A DNA stretch of 8,317 nucleotides from Lachnospiraceae bacterium (GCA_017477805.1 JAFUUM010000095.1:1-8317); one strand, 5' to 3'; counted from the first letter of the stretch, positions 1-7,900 are shown. Notes: generated from the sequence alone by a model not told the origin. Numbers and translations: made by a program.

Positions 1-1366
1 CCATCTGCTTTAGGGGTTCTTCCAGTCCGATGCCCCACTGCAGCTGCATCACATTGTTCTGGAGCATCCAATACTGATTGTCGGCACCGTACAGAGCGTC
101 ATAGGCCTGACGGTCCGTGGACAGGAGTTTTTTGACCTCTTCTTTTAAGACAACCTTACCCTCCACCACGTCATAGGTTTCCCCTTCCACCCCAAGATAG
201 GTCAGTTTCTGGCCTTCTTCACTCATGAGAAAATCCATGAACTGAATGGCCCGCTCCGGATCCTTGCAGTTTTTACTCACAAAGGTCAGGGTCCAGCCAA
301 CGATGCCGTTCACCGGCAGCACGGGATCATCTCCCCTGCTGTTTCGGGGTCCATCCACCGCCATGTAGATCTTATTTGGATCCTTGCCGTAAAGGATCTT
401 TTGCTGGTCCGCGATATCCGTCCTCTGGTAGATCATGCAGAAATATCGGCCCTCCGCCACCTTTTCGCTGGTCTGCATCCGCTGGTCCACAAAGATGTCA
501 TCCGCAAGATAGCCTTCGCTCCCCAGTTTCCGGAACATCTTCAGCCAGGTGATGTACTCCGGATCCGTGTTCCGGTCGTATTTCTTCCCGTCCACCTCAT
601 AGGGCACCGCCAGGAAGTTCTGAAGATACTGGTCAAAGGAAGCACAGCCGCTGGAGTCAAAGACATGGGCCCCAATGGGGATCAGAGGCTTTCCATCCAC
701 CTCCGGAAACATCTCCTTAGCCTTGACGATGGCATTATAGAACCCTTCGGGGGTGCTCATGTCCGGAGAGCCGATGGCCTCATAGATATCCTTCCGGACA
801 AGGAAGGTCTGGTTGGAGCCGATGTTGTCATTCTTCTCCACATCCTCCGGGGTGTAACTGGAATTGGGATAGGCGTAGATATTGCCGTCGCTTAAGGTAT
901 ACCAGTTCCGGACGATGGGGCTTGTTACCTCATAAAAGGTGGGATCATAAAGATCCGCCAGTTCATTTAAGGGATATACCAGGCCCTTGTCCGTCATTTC
1001 CTGGATCTGCGGTTCCCACCAGCCGATGGTCACGATATCCGGCAGGGTATCACTGTCGATGAGGGTCTCTAACTTATTCTCCTCATTTCCCATGGGGACA
1101 ATGAAGTTCAGGGAGACTCCGGTTTTCTCCGTAATGGCATCGCTCACCAGGTTTCCGCCCCAGCCCGCAACAAACCAGGAATAGTTCACATACCAGTCCA
1201 GAGTGATGGGAGCAGGAGTCTCTTCTCCCCCGGCTTCCTTGTCTCCGGCGCCTTTTCCGCAGCCGGCAAACAGCAGGAGTCCCGCCAGGAGGCAGATGAC
1301 AGCCGATGCCTTTGTTTTCCCAAATCTATGTCTTTTTTTCTCTTCGCTCATCAAATCAGATCTCAC
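1..1366 (-). CDS. Extracellular solute-binding lipoprotein, LplA/YtcQ-like (C-terminus cut by window edge)
   Basis: Substrate-binding lipoprotein of a carbohydrate ABC importer, anchored outside the cytoplasmic membrane. The minus-strand frame is open from 1366 to the left edge, giving 455 codons with no stop. Start choice: a GTG at 1366-1364 has GGAGG eight bases upstream, whereas the in-frame ATG at 1351 is 23 bases from that site. The product begins with a basic stretch (residues 8-19, KKRHR included), then a hydrophobic segment (about 20-35) ending in a lipobox FAGC with Cys36 as the lipidation site. The mature part starts with an aromatic-rich stretch (DWYVNYSWF) and continues with TEKTGVSLNF and SDTLPDIVTIGWWEP, patterns typical of large oligosaccharide-binding proteins. 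Family members are usually about 530-580 residues, so roughly the last 80-120 are probably missing. It differs clearly from the binding protein at 3385-4794 and is separated from the permeases by a hairpin, so it may belong to a new transcription unit whose permeases lie further left. The ligand is unknown. Confidence 0.88.
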   Translation of the reverse strand, partial: MRSDLMSEEKKRHRFGKTKASAVICLLAGLLLFAGCGKGAGDKEAGGEETPAPITLDWYVNYSWFVAGWGGNLVSDAITEKTGVSLNFIVPMGNEENKLETLIDSDTLPDIVTIGWWEPQIQEMTDKGLVYPLNELADLYDPTFYEVTSPIVRNWYTLSDGNIYAYPNSSYTPEDVEKNDNIGSNQTFLVRKDIYEAIGSPDMSTPEGFYNAIVKAKEMFPEVDGKPLIPIGAHVFDSSGCASFDQYLQNFLAVPYEVDGKKYDRNTDPEYITWLKMFRKLGSEGYLADDIFVDQRMQTSEKVAEGRYFCMIYQRTDIADQQKILYGKDPNKIYMAVDGPRNSRGDDPVLPVNGIVGWTLTFVSKNCKDPERAIQFMDFLMSEEGQKLTYLGVEGETYDVVEGKVVLKEEVKKLLSTDRQAYDALYGADNQYWMLQNNVMQLQWGIGLEEPLKQM

Positions 1367-1374
1367 GGTCTCAA

Positions 1375-1379
1375 CCTCC
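1375..1379 (-). promoter_or_regulatory. Ribosome binding site deciding a GTG start
   Basis: GGAGG on the minus strand, eight bases before the GTG at 1366-1364. It supports GTG rather than the in-frame ATG 15 bases downstream as the start of the second binding protein. Confidence 0.7.
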
Positions 1380-1465
1380 ACCGAAGCCGCCACCTTTTTC
1401 AAAATACTTCTCTATCTTCTACTCTAAGGCATTCTTAAGGATTTTCCTAGTTTTTTCGCGGGTAA

Positions 1466-1476
1466 CGTATATTACG
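1466..1476. repeat. Short palindrome in the intergenic region before the second binding protein
   Basis: CGTA-TAT-TACG is an 11-base palindrome about 100 bases upstream of the GTG at 1366. It lies in the 125-base stretch 1367-1491, in which no convincing -35/-10 pair was found. It could be a small operator half or chance; only the symmetry is seen. Confidence 0.2.
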
Positions 1477-1491
1477 GTCTCCCAACAACAA

Positions 1492-1529
1492 GAAGACCCG
1501 GAAATGCCAGGCATTTCCGGACCCTCTTC
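1492..1529 (-). terminator. Terminator-like hairpin after the MalG-type permease
   Basis: A perfect 9-bp stem (1498-1506 with 1512-1520, extendable by two G-C pairs to a one-base loop) is flanked by five more pairs, GAAGA with TCTTC, across an asymmetric internal loop. It begins about 17 bases after the permease stop. On the minus strand the stem is followed by a T-rich but interrupted tail (TCTTCTTGTTGTT), so it is a plausible though not ideal intrinsic terminator. It probably ends or weakens the transporter transcript before the second binding-protein gene. Confidence 0.65.
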
Positions 1530-1546
1530 ACAATGTTTCCTCAAAC

Positions 1547-2374
1547 TTATTCCTTCACCGCTCCCGCGGAAATACTGCTGATGATGTACCTTGAGAAGAA
1601 GCAGAACACCACCAGGATGGGGATCACGGAGATCGTGACCGCCAGATAGGTGGCACCCTGGTTCTTTACGATATCCAGGGAGGCCCGAAGGGTTGCCATC
1701 ATCACCGGAAGGGTGAATTTGTCGTTCTTATTTAAGATGATCATGGGCAGAAGGTAATTGTTCCAGTTTCCGATAAAGCCCATGATACCCATGGTAGCCA
1801 TAGCCGGCGAGATAATGGGAAGTACGATCCTGTGGAAAGAGTAGAGCTCGGGAGCTCCATCGATCCTTGCCGCTTCCACCAAGGAGGAAGAAAGGGAGGA
1901 CAAAATGTACTGCCGCAGGAAAAATACGGTGCCGGGGGCGGCAATGGCCGGTACGATCAGCGGAATGTAGGAGTTTACCAGATGGAGTTTTGTACATAAC
2001 TGGTAAAAACCGATGAGGGACAGCTGTCCCGGGATCATCATGAACACCAGGATGGCGCCGAAGATCACCTTGTTTCCGTGGAATTTGTACATGGCCAGAC
2101 CGTAAGCGGTCAGTGCGGAAAAGTACACACCCAGTAAGGTTGCGGGCACTGCCACCAGTACGGAGTTCAGCATACCCTTAAAGAGGTTGAAATATCCGAA
2201 CATGATCTCCCAGTTTTCCCGCAGATGTGTGCTGGGGATCAGGGTGAAAGATGTGGAGATCTCAGCCCCGCTTCTGGTGGAGTTGACCACCATCAGCATA
2301 AAGGGGAGCAGGCAGGTCACTGCCAGCAGGATCAGTAATAAATATAGAATGCCTTTCTTGATTCTGTATCCCAT
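1547..2374 (-). CDS. Carbohydrate ABC transporter permease, MalG-like (CUT1 family)
   Basis: Integral membrane subunit that forms half of the sugar channel in the cytoplasmic membrane. The 275-residue length is normal for MalG-type permeases. An N-terminal membrane segment lies at about residues 9-30, followed by hydrophobic segments near 69-93, 103-123, 133-152, 185-205 and 243-262. The cytoplasmic EAA loop that docks onto the ATPase is intact at about residues 167-191, reading EAARIDGA...LP. The ATG at 2374 is four bases after the stop of the preceding permease gene, and its Shine-Dalgarno AAGGAG forms the last two codons of that gene, which argues for translational coupling and one-to-one expression. 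A hairpin follows the stop. The transporter class is confident; the specific sugar is not determined. Confidence 0.95.
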   Translation of the reverse strand: MGYRIKKGILYLLLILLAVTCLLPFMLMVVNSTRSGAEISTSFTLIPSTHLRENWEIMFGYFNLFKGMLNSVLVAVPATLLGVYFSALTAYGLAMYKFHGNKVIFGAILVFMMIPGQLSLIGFYQLCTKLHLVNSYIPLIVPAIAAPGTVFFLRQYILSSLSSSLVEAARIDGAPELYSFHRIVLPIISPAMATMGIMGFIGNWNNYLLPMIILNKNDKFTLPVMMATLRASLDIVKNQGATYLAVTISVIPILVVFCFFSRYIISSISAGAVKE

Positions 2375-2378
2375 TTCA

Positions 2379-3299
2379 CTACTCCTTCCTGTTGAACAGC
2401 TTGATCTGCAGTACCGATACAGTAAGGATGATCAGGAACAGTGCATAAGCAATGGCTGATGCATATCCGGTCTGAATGGTACCGGCGGTAAATCCGAATT
2501 TGTACAGATACATCATCACCGTCTGGACGGATCCGTAGGACGCGGAAGCCGCATTGGACATCAGGAACGGCAGATCGAACATCTGCATGCCGCCGATCAG
2601 GGAGGTGATGGCCACATACATCATGATGGGTCTGATCAGGGGAAGGGTGATCCTTCCGAAGATCGTCCATCTGCCTGCACCGTCGATGGCAGCTGCTTCA
2701 AAGTAATCCTTGGAAATCCCCTGCACACCTGCCATGAGCATGATGAAGGAATTTCCGAACCACATCCAGGATTGGATGACGGCAATGGTGTGACCGGCAG
2801 TGGCGGTATTGCCAAGCCAGTCGATGGGGACATAACGCATCCCCAGGAGTTTATAAATGGAATTCAACATGATGTTGAAGGTTCCGTATCTCCAGTCCAA
2901 TAACGTTGTGAACAGAAATGCTACGGATGTTGCCGCGATCAGGTTCGGCAGATAATAGACAACACGGAAGATGGAAAGACCTGCCATCTTGTACTTCACA
3001 TCACTGAAGACCATCATCAGCAGGAAAGCCAGTCCCAGCTGCAGGACGATGTTCACGCCCCAGATGCGGACGGTATTCCACAATGCTTTCCAGAAAAACT
3101 TATCCGTGAATACTCTCTTGTAATTGGCAAACCCGACAAAGTTGGCGTCACCCATGACTTTCAGATCCGTGAAACTGAGGTATAGTGTACGCAACACCGG
3201 GTATACGCTGAAGATCAGAAACACGATCACAAAGGGTGCCACGAAAACGTATCCCCAATTGTTATATGCGGTTAATTTCTTGTTTCTCGTTCCTAACAC
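2379..3299 (-). CDS. Carbohydrate ABC transporter permease, MalF-like (CUT1 family)
   Basis: Partner membrane subunit of the sugar importer. The protein has 306 residues, the usual size of Gram-positive MalF/LacF/MsmF-type permeases that lack the large periplasmic loop of E. coli MalF. Hydrophobic segments lie at about residues 15-38, 72-96, 108-131, 168-190, 222-237 and 278-298. The conserved EAA loop is at about residues 201-224 (EAAAIDGAGRW...LPLIRP), which contacts the ATP-binding subunit. It begins with GTG at 3299-3297, supported by GGAGG seven bases upstream; no in-frame ATG with a better site was seen. It lies 85 bases after the binding-protein gene, with a large hairpin between, and four bases before the MalG-like gene. 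No ATPase gene is nearby, which fits the CUT1 habit in Firmicutes of sharing one MsmX/MsmK-type ATPase. Confidence 0.95.
   Translation of the reverse strand: MLGTRNKKLTAYNNWGYVFVAPFVIVFLIFSVYPVLRTLYLSFTDLKVMGDANFVGFANYKRVFTDKFFWKALWNTVRIWGVNIVLQLGLAFLLMMVFSDVKYKMAGLSIFRVVYYLPNLIAATSVAFLFTTLLDWRYGTFNIMLNSIYKLLGMRYVPIDWLGNTATAGHTIAVIQSWMWFGNSFIMLMAGVQGISKDYFEAAAIDGAGRWTIFGRITLPLIRPIMMYVAITSLIGGMQMFDLPFLMSNAASASYGSVQTVMMYLYKFGFTAGTIQTGYASAIAYALFLIILTVSVLQIKLFNRKE
2382..2387 (-). promoter_or_regulatory. Ribosome binding site inside the upstream permease gene
   Basis: AAGGAG on the minus strand serves at once as the Lys and Glu codons at the end of the MalF-like gene and as the Shine-Dalgarno of the MalG-like gene, seven bases before its ATG. 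Ribosomes ending the first gene would be positioned to start the second. Confidence 0.75.
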
Positions 3300-3306
3300 C
3301 TTGATA

Positions 3307-3311
3307 CCTCC
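3307..3311 (-). promoter_or_regulatory. Ribosome binding site deciding the GTG start of the MalF-like permease
   Basis: GGAGG on the minus strand ends seven bases before the GTG at 3299-3297, which fixes that codon as the likely start. Confidence 0.7.
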
Positions 3312-3336
3312 AGGCCCGTCTCTATTGACATTGGAA

Positions 3337-3370
3337 AGCCAAGGGGAGCGCGATGACGCTCTCCCCGGCT
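3337..3370. promoter_or_regulatory. Intercistronic GC-rich hairpin between binding protein and permease genes
   Basis: On the minus strand the arms GGGGAGAGCG and CGCGCTCCCC pair around a TCAT loop with a single mismatch, extended by AGCC with GGCT across a two-base TT bulge. It begins 14 bases after the binding-protein stop. In the gene direction there is no U-run after it (GGCTTTCCAATG), so it is more likely an RNA 3'-end stabiliser or a leaky attenuator that gives more binding protein than permease, a common arrangement in sugar ABC operons. Read on the plus strand the same stem is followed by GTTTTTTCTTT, a good intrinsic-terminator shape that would stop antisense transcription. The structure is seen; the function is inferred. 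Confidence 0.7.
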
Positions 3371-3384
3371 GTTTTTTCTTTAAC

Positions 3385-4794
3385 TTATCTTTCTACAGTG
3401 ATCTCAGGATAGGTGGAAGCTACGGTATCATAGAAGGTGTTCAGAGCATCTTCTCTGGTAGCCTGACCTGTCTTGATAGCGCCGATGGCAGCACCCCATG
3501 CATCACCGATGACCTTGTCATACTTGGTAACCTTGGAGTAGTCGATACCCTTAGCCTGCTCCAGCCAGAAGCTGTACAGTTTCTCGCCACCGTAGATGCT
3601 GTTCTCATCGTTCTGATGCTTGTTCAGAGCGGAGATCAGAGATACGGTATCACCCTGGGAAGCCTCGATCCACCAGTCAGCGGTGTCTTCGTTCAGAGTA
3701 CAGAACTTCACGAAATCCCATGCCAGATCTTTCTTTGCGGAAAGGTTGGAGATACCGATGTAGGTACCGCCGCCGAAGCCGTATGCGGGACCTGCGCAAA
3801 CGCCCCACTTACCGGAAGTCTCACCAACGTTGTCTCTCATGGTCAGAACGCCCCAGGAAGGAAGGCCGTATGCGAATACGGTAGTTCTCTCAAGGTCTGC
3901 GGTAGCTTCTTCGAAAGTAGCTGCATCCCAAACGTTAACGCTGTCATCTTCATAGTTCTGGATCTCAGCGGTCAGAATGGGAACATCGCCGCTCATAGCC
4001 TGGAACCAGGGAGTGGACCACTGGTTAGCATATGCGGTCAGGTCATCCTGATACAGGGAGATAACAAGATCCATATACTCAAATCTTGCATCGGAAACGT
4101 TCAGCTTGCCGTCAACAACCCATGCGCTGTCGCCGGAGAAGTAGTTGATCTCGGAGTCGGAAGCAAAGATACGATAGCCTGCATCTTTCAGAGTCTGAGC
4201 GGTCTGAAGGATGGTGTCGTAGTCTGCGAACTTCTTGCCGATCTCAACGGGATCGTCGGTACCGAAAACTTCCTGTGCGATATCTCTTCTGTAGTAGATA
4301 CCTGCGGGAGTGATCTGGTAAGAGATGGCTCTCTGGATACCGTCTGCATCCTGGCCGACCTTCCAAACGTAGTCAACGATCTGGCCGTCAAAGTCCTTTG
4401 CGCCAAGCTCGTCCAGGTTTGCGAAGAAGCCGTTGGTGTAGAAGTCTTCCAGCATCTGAGGCTCACCTACGATGATGTCGGGTTCTTTCTCGCCGCCCAT
4501 CAGTGCGGTCTGAACCTTGGTGGGATACTCAGCGGGCTCGATGACCACGGTCTCGATCTGAACACCGGTCTGCTCGGTGTATCTCTCTGCGAACTGCTGT
4601 AAGTCAGCTGCCAGAGTCCATACAACCAGGCTTCCGCCCTCTGCGGTCACGCTGGATCCGGAAGATGTGGAAGTGCTCCCCGTAGCGCATCCGGTTCCGG
4701 CAGCTGTGCCATTGCCGGCGTTCTCGCCACAGCCGGTAGCAGATACCAGCATCATGCCGGTAAGTGTAAGTGCTAAAAGCTTTTTCAATTTCAT
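3385..4794 (-). CDS. Sugar ABC transporter substrate-binding lipoprotein (SBP_bac_1 type)
   Basis: Extracellular lipoprotein that captures the sugar and delivers it to the permease pair encoded just downstream. The 469-residue protein has a signal peptide (MKLKKLL..., residues 1-21) ending in a lipobox-like ATGC, with Cys22 as the expected lipidated residue. A Gly/Ser/Thr-rich linker fills residues 23-54 and includes a second Cys at 36. The folded domain starts near VVWT at 57 and shows typical family-1 binding-protein patterns: TEQTGVQIETVV, EPDIIVGEPQMLEDF, a YRRDIA segment, and a conserved WGV...GP region. The ATG at 4794 is preceded by AGGAGG with eight bases between, lying inside a long stem (see 4802-4853). 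Nine of its ten arginine codons are AGA and one CGT, whereas the neighbouring enzyme gene mixes CGG, CGC, CGA and AGA; this suggests selection for high expression. The ligand cannot be read from the sequence; an oligosaccharide is inferred from context. Confidence 0.95.
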   Translation of the reverse strand: MKLKKLLALTLTGMMLVSATGCGENAGNGTAAGTGCATGSTSTSSGSSVTAEGGSLVVWTLAADLQQFAERYTEQTGVQIETVVIEPAEYPTKVQTALMGGEKEPDIIVGEPQMLEDFYTNGFFANLDELGAKDFDGQIVDYVWKVGQDADGIQRAISYQITPAGIYYRRDIAQEVFGTDDPVEIGKKFADYDTILQTAQTLKDAGYRIFASDSEINYFSGDSAWVVDGKLNVSDARFEYMDLVISLYQDDLTAYANQWSTPWFQAMSGDVPILTAEIQNYEDDSVNVWDAATFEEATADLERTTVFAYGLPSWGVLTMRDNVGETSGKWGVCAGPAYGFGGGTYIGISNLSAKKDLAWDFVKFCTLNEDTADWWIEASQGDTVSLISALNKHQNDENSIYGGEKLYSFWLEQAKGIDYSKVTKYDKVIGDAWGAAIGAIKTGQATREDALNTFYDTVASTYPEITVER

Positions 4795-4801
4795 AATGTT
4801 A

Positions 4802-4853
4802 CCCTCCTATAATCTAAGCACTATCTGCGCTTCATGGTTTGATTATAGGAGGG
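4802..4853 (-). promoter_or_regulatory. Leader hairpin that would sequester the Shine-Dalgarno of the binding-protein gene
   Basis: A perfect 13-bp inverted repeat is seen: CCCTCCTATAATC (minus strand, 4853-4841) and GATTATAGGAGGG (4814-4802), separated by 26 bases. The entire AGGAGG ribosome binding site (4808-4803) is in the 3' arm, and the ATG at 4794 lies just outside. Within the loop AAGCGC and GUGCUU can form a further 6-bp stem, including one G-U pair, around AGATA. In RNA that includes both arms, ribosome access should be reduced. The pairing is directly visible; the regulatory effect is inferred. An alternative is that the repeat is a DNA-binding site for a regulator with two half-sites. 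Confidence 0.7.
4842..4847 (-). promoter_or_regulatory. Possible -10 element of the binding-protein gene
   Basis: A perfect TATAAT on the minus strand, 47 bases upstream of the ATG at 4794. The hexamers about 16-18 bases further upstream (around TTATTT) are poor -35 matches and there is no extended TG, so any promoter would be weak or activator-dependent. Expected initiation near 4835 would fall in the hairpin loop and leave the 5' arm out of the RNA. Confidence 0.4.
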
Positions 4854-4860
4854 CAGCTAT

Positions 4861-4879
4861 TTTGAAATAATGTTCCAAA
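4861..4879. promoter_or_regulatory. Imperfect dyad, possible operator or activator site
   Basis: TTTGAAA-TAATG-TTCCAAA is a 19-base interrupted dyad with one mismatch between the seven-base arms. It lies 14 bases upstream of the TATAAT at 4847-4842, so it covers the position where a -35 element is expected. It does not fit the catabolite-responsive cre consensus, because the central CG is missing. A site for a sugar-responsive regulator is plausible but not proven. Confidence 0.35.
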
Positions 4880-4915
4880 TTTTAAAAAGGTGTTCTTTTT
4901 TTACCCCGTCGGGTG

Positions 4916-7900
4916 TCAAAAATAAACATCGATGAAAGGATAGGCTCCGGACCTGATATTACGGGCTTTTTCGCCGGTAACCTCAGCGCCTGAAACTTCT
5001 GTTTTTTCTCCGTTTTTGGTCTTAAGGACCATGCGGGAGATCTTGTGGAGGCCGTCCCCGGGGAAGTGATCCGCCTGCTTCGTAAAGTGATACCTGATCC
5101 GGGTCTCATCCATAAATCTGGCACTGACTTCCAGGTCTTCTCCGATGAGATAGGCCGGAATAGCCGGAGTCAGGGTAAAGCACAGACTTCCGTTTTTTAC
5201 CGTGAAAGGGTTCTTTCCGAACATCATGATCTTCCAGATGCTTAAAAACTCGATGGTGGAGCCGCTGAGTCTTGCCACAAAGCCCTTTCCGTGGATCTTT
5301 TCATCGGGATTGGCACTGCTTGCGATAAAGGAAGAGTTTTCCAGAATGCTTCGGCCGTACACCTCCGGATCCATAAAGGGGATCAGGGCAGTTCGTGCAT
5401 CCTCAAAGAATTCTGGATATAGGCCTGCCTTCAGGACTTCCAAAAGGTACTTGTATTCCATATGGAGCCAGATAGACTCATTCTCCAGCCATCCGGGGGT
5501 AAAGCATCTGCAGCGGCCAAGTTCATAGGAAGCATCCTCCAGGGAAGCATTGACCTTGTACATCTTCAGTTTCCGATCGTAGAGGTCGCTGTCCTTAACG
5601 TGATCGTACAAGCGCCGTTTTTCTTCTTCCGTAAGGTTCGGGAGTTTTAAGTACCGTACAGGCCCCTCCAGGAAATGAGGTACCATGCAGCGGGTAAAGG
5701 CGGTGGGATGGATCCCCTCTTCATCCTTTGAGAATGAGGTTACATCATAATAGAAGTAAGTGGGACACATACCCTTTCCGGCATCCAGGGCTTTCCGGAT
5801 CCCCTCTTCCGTTTTTACAAGAAGGCGTTCCAGGTCTTTTGCAAGGTCGGATGCTGCACAGACTACCGTCTCTCCGGAGATGCCGCTCCGGATCTTATCC
5901 CAATATACTTCTTTCCGGTCGTTTATCCTGTTCCAGAATTTCGCACCCGTCAGGTTTTCTCCAAGGATCTCGTTCACATCCGCCAGGAGTTCTGCGATCT
6001 CCATAAAGAGTTCCACTTCTCCCTCGTACTTCCGAAGGCTGTCGATGGTGTAGCCCAGCATTCTTGCCAGTTCGTAGGTCTCCGCCATGGAGGATCCAAG
6101 GAGTCCCGGAAGTCCGTTCAGGGCATCGTACCAGCCGGGCTTTCCGCCCTCCATCTCGATACCCATTTGCTCCGGATCCAGAGCAGCAAATTTCAAAGTA
6201 CTCATGAGCACCAGTTTTTCCATCAGGGTTCCCTGATAGATGGTGCCGGCAGTGGTCTTTAACCACTCACCTTTTTCGGTTTTTTTTGCCTCTTCTTCCA
6301 GAGCGTGGTACTGGCGCACCTTTCCGTCCACCAGTTCATAGCGTTTGCTGCGCTTATTGATGCCCACGCCGGAATGAAAGTACGGATATTCCTTTTCATA
6401 TAGAAGATCCCGCTCTTCTTCCGGGTACAGGGCGACGTATTCTTCGATGAGGTCCAGGTTGTAAGTCCAGTGATCGCTCCAGTAGCCCTCTCCGAATTTG
6501 GCGTTCACATCCTCTGTTGCCGCGGTCATGATCTTAGAAAAGATCCCCTCATCGTCACAGACAAGGGCCAGTTCCCCGGGGGTAAAGGCCTTATCGGTCA
6601 CTGCCTTTTTGACAGCCTCGGGATCTGCCGTCCCGGAGCCTGCTGCCCCTGTTTCTTTCAGGATGGCAGTCAGATCCTCTTCGGAAATGCGATAGGTGAG
6701 TTTTTCGATGCTCAGGGGATTATAGCCATCTGCCTGGAGCAGGGAGTAGAACATCTTGACCCCCGCTTTTCCCGTAAAGGGAGCAAAGAAAGCATCCAGT
6801 CTCCGGTTCTGGTTCACATCCCGGAAGTTCCCGTTTCCCTGGGAATAAAACTCCGGAGACATGGCGAAGTAGTTGTACTCCCGCTCTAAGTCCCCGTGCT
6901 TTCTGGAATAAACATAAAAGATCTTGTTATCTCCAAGTCTGATGGGAAGACCGCCCCGGAGCACGTTATCCATAAAGGTATAGCGGGTGTAGTCGTCAAA
7001 TGCCTTATTTCCGGTTTTCGTTGCCACCCGTTCCGTCAGTTCATCCATTACCGCGTCCGCTTCCAGACGCTTTTCTTCAAAGAAGACGGGATCCGGTTTT
7101 CTGTTTGCCAAAAACCGCTTCAGGATGGGGTATTCCTCCACCTGGCCGATGAGTTCGTAGATCAGGATGTTCTCTCCGGCTTTCAGGTCTCCCATTCTTG
7201 TAAAGAAAGCAGAAGGCACCAGATTGGCCTTTTTCTGGACTGCCTCAAGGACGCCGGTAAGACCCTTTTCCAAAAACTCCACGGGCTTTACGAAACTGCT
7301 GTCATACCCGAAGATCACCTCGGGATCCACGATGCAGGGAAGTCTCTTTCCGGTCTCGTCCACCGCCAGGGCAAAGTTTCCGCCCTTGACTCCCGTGACG
7401 CTGGCGGTATCCACCATGCTGGCCCGGACCCGGTAAAAAGGCAGGTTTTCCTGAGGCTCCTCCACTTGCATCCACGCCTTGGACAGCTGTGCCATGTTCT
7501 TTAAGGAATCCAGAGATACTCCGTAGGGGATCAGGGCAGGCATGCCGTCGATGAGTTCATAGGAAAGTTCCCGATCCGAAATGTTTTTGATCTCCACCTT
7601 CCGGACAAGACCTGCCACCCTCTCTCCCGGCAGTACAAAGTAGGTAACCCGGGTACGAAGACCCGTGTCCTCATCCTTTTCTTCCAGGTGAAGGCTGTTC
7701 ATGGAAACCTCCATCCGGTGGGGGATGTTCTCATCCGCAAAGCTTTCATGCAGTTTTCCGTCCACCCGGATCAGGGTCCGAAACCCCAGCCGTTTTACCA
7801 CCTGGTATGCGGTATGAGCAGGGTAAAATTCCATGATACCGTGATCTTTATTGTCCACGCCAAAACTGACAACACCCTGACCGCGGTTTACATAATAGCA

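Noticed and set aside
401..895. Plus-strand frame of about 160 codons opposite the second binding protein
   Set aside because: The minus-strand frame here is a continuous lipoprotein with signal peptide and ribosome site; the plus-strand product shows no recognisable family pattern.
3124..4602. Long open frame (about 490 codons) on the plus strand, antisense to the binding protein and the start of the MalF-like gene
   Set aside because: It begins with TTG without a ribosome binding site, crosses the intergenic hairpin, and lies opposite two genes with clear family features. Strong codon bias in the binding-protein gene leaves few stops in this antisense frame.
4808..4813. TATAAT on the plus strand as a promoter reading towards the enzyme gene
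   Set aside because: It is the mirror copy within the inverted repeat, has no -35 at the right distance, and no plus-strand gene follows.
4861..4879. Catabolite-responsive element (cre) for CcpA
   Set aside because: The central CG of the cre consensus is absent and the spacing is one base too long.
4882..4908. AAAAAG/CTTTTT hairpin as a terminator after the phosphorylase-like gene
   Set aside because: The stem is only A-T pairs plus one G-C, too weak for an intrinsic terminator; kept only as a reason to think read-through is possible.
4914..4919. Perfect TTGACA on the minus strand at the phosphorylase stop codon
   Set aside because: At 16-18 bases downstream there is only AAGAAC/AGAACA/GAACAC, nothing like a -10 element, and the TATAAT at 4847-4842 is far too distant to be its partner.
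6896..7504. Plus-strand frame of about 200 codons inside the phosphorylase-like gene
   Set aside because: Antisense shadow of a gene with recognisable motifs throughout; low complexity pattern rich in His and Phe and no recognisable domain.
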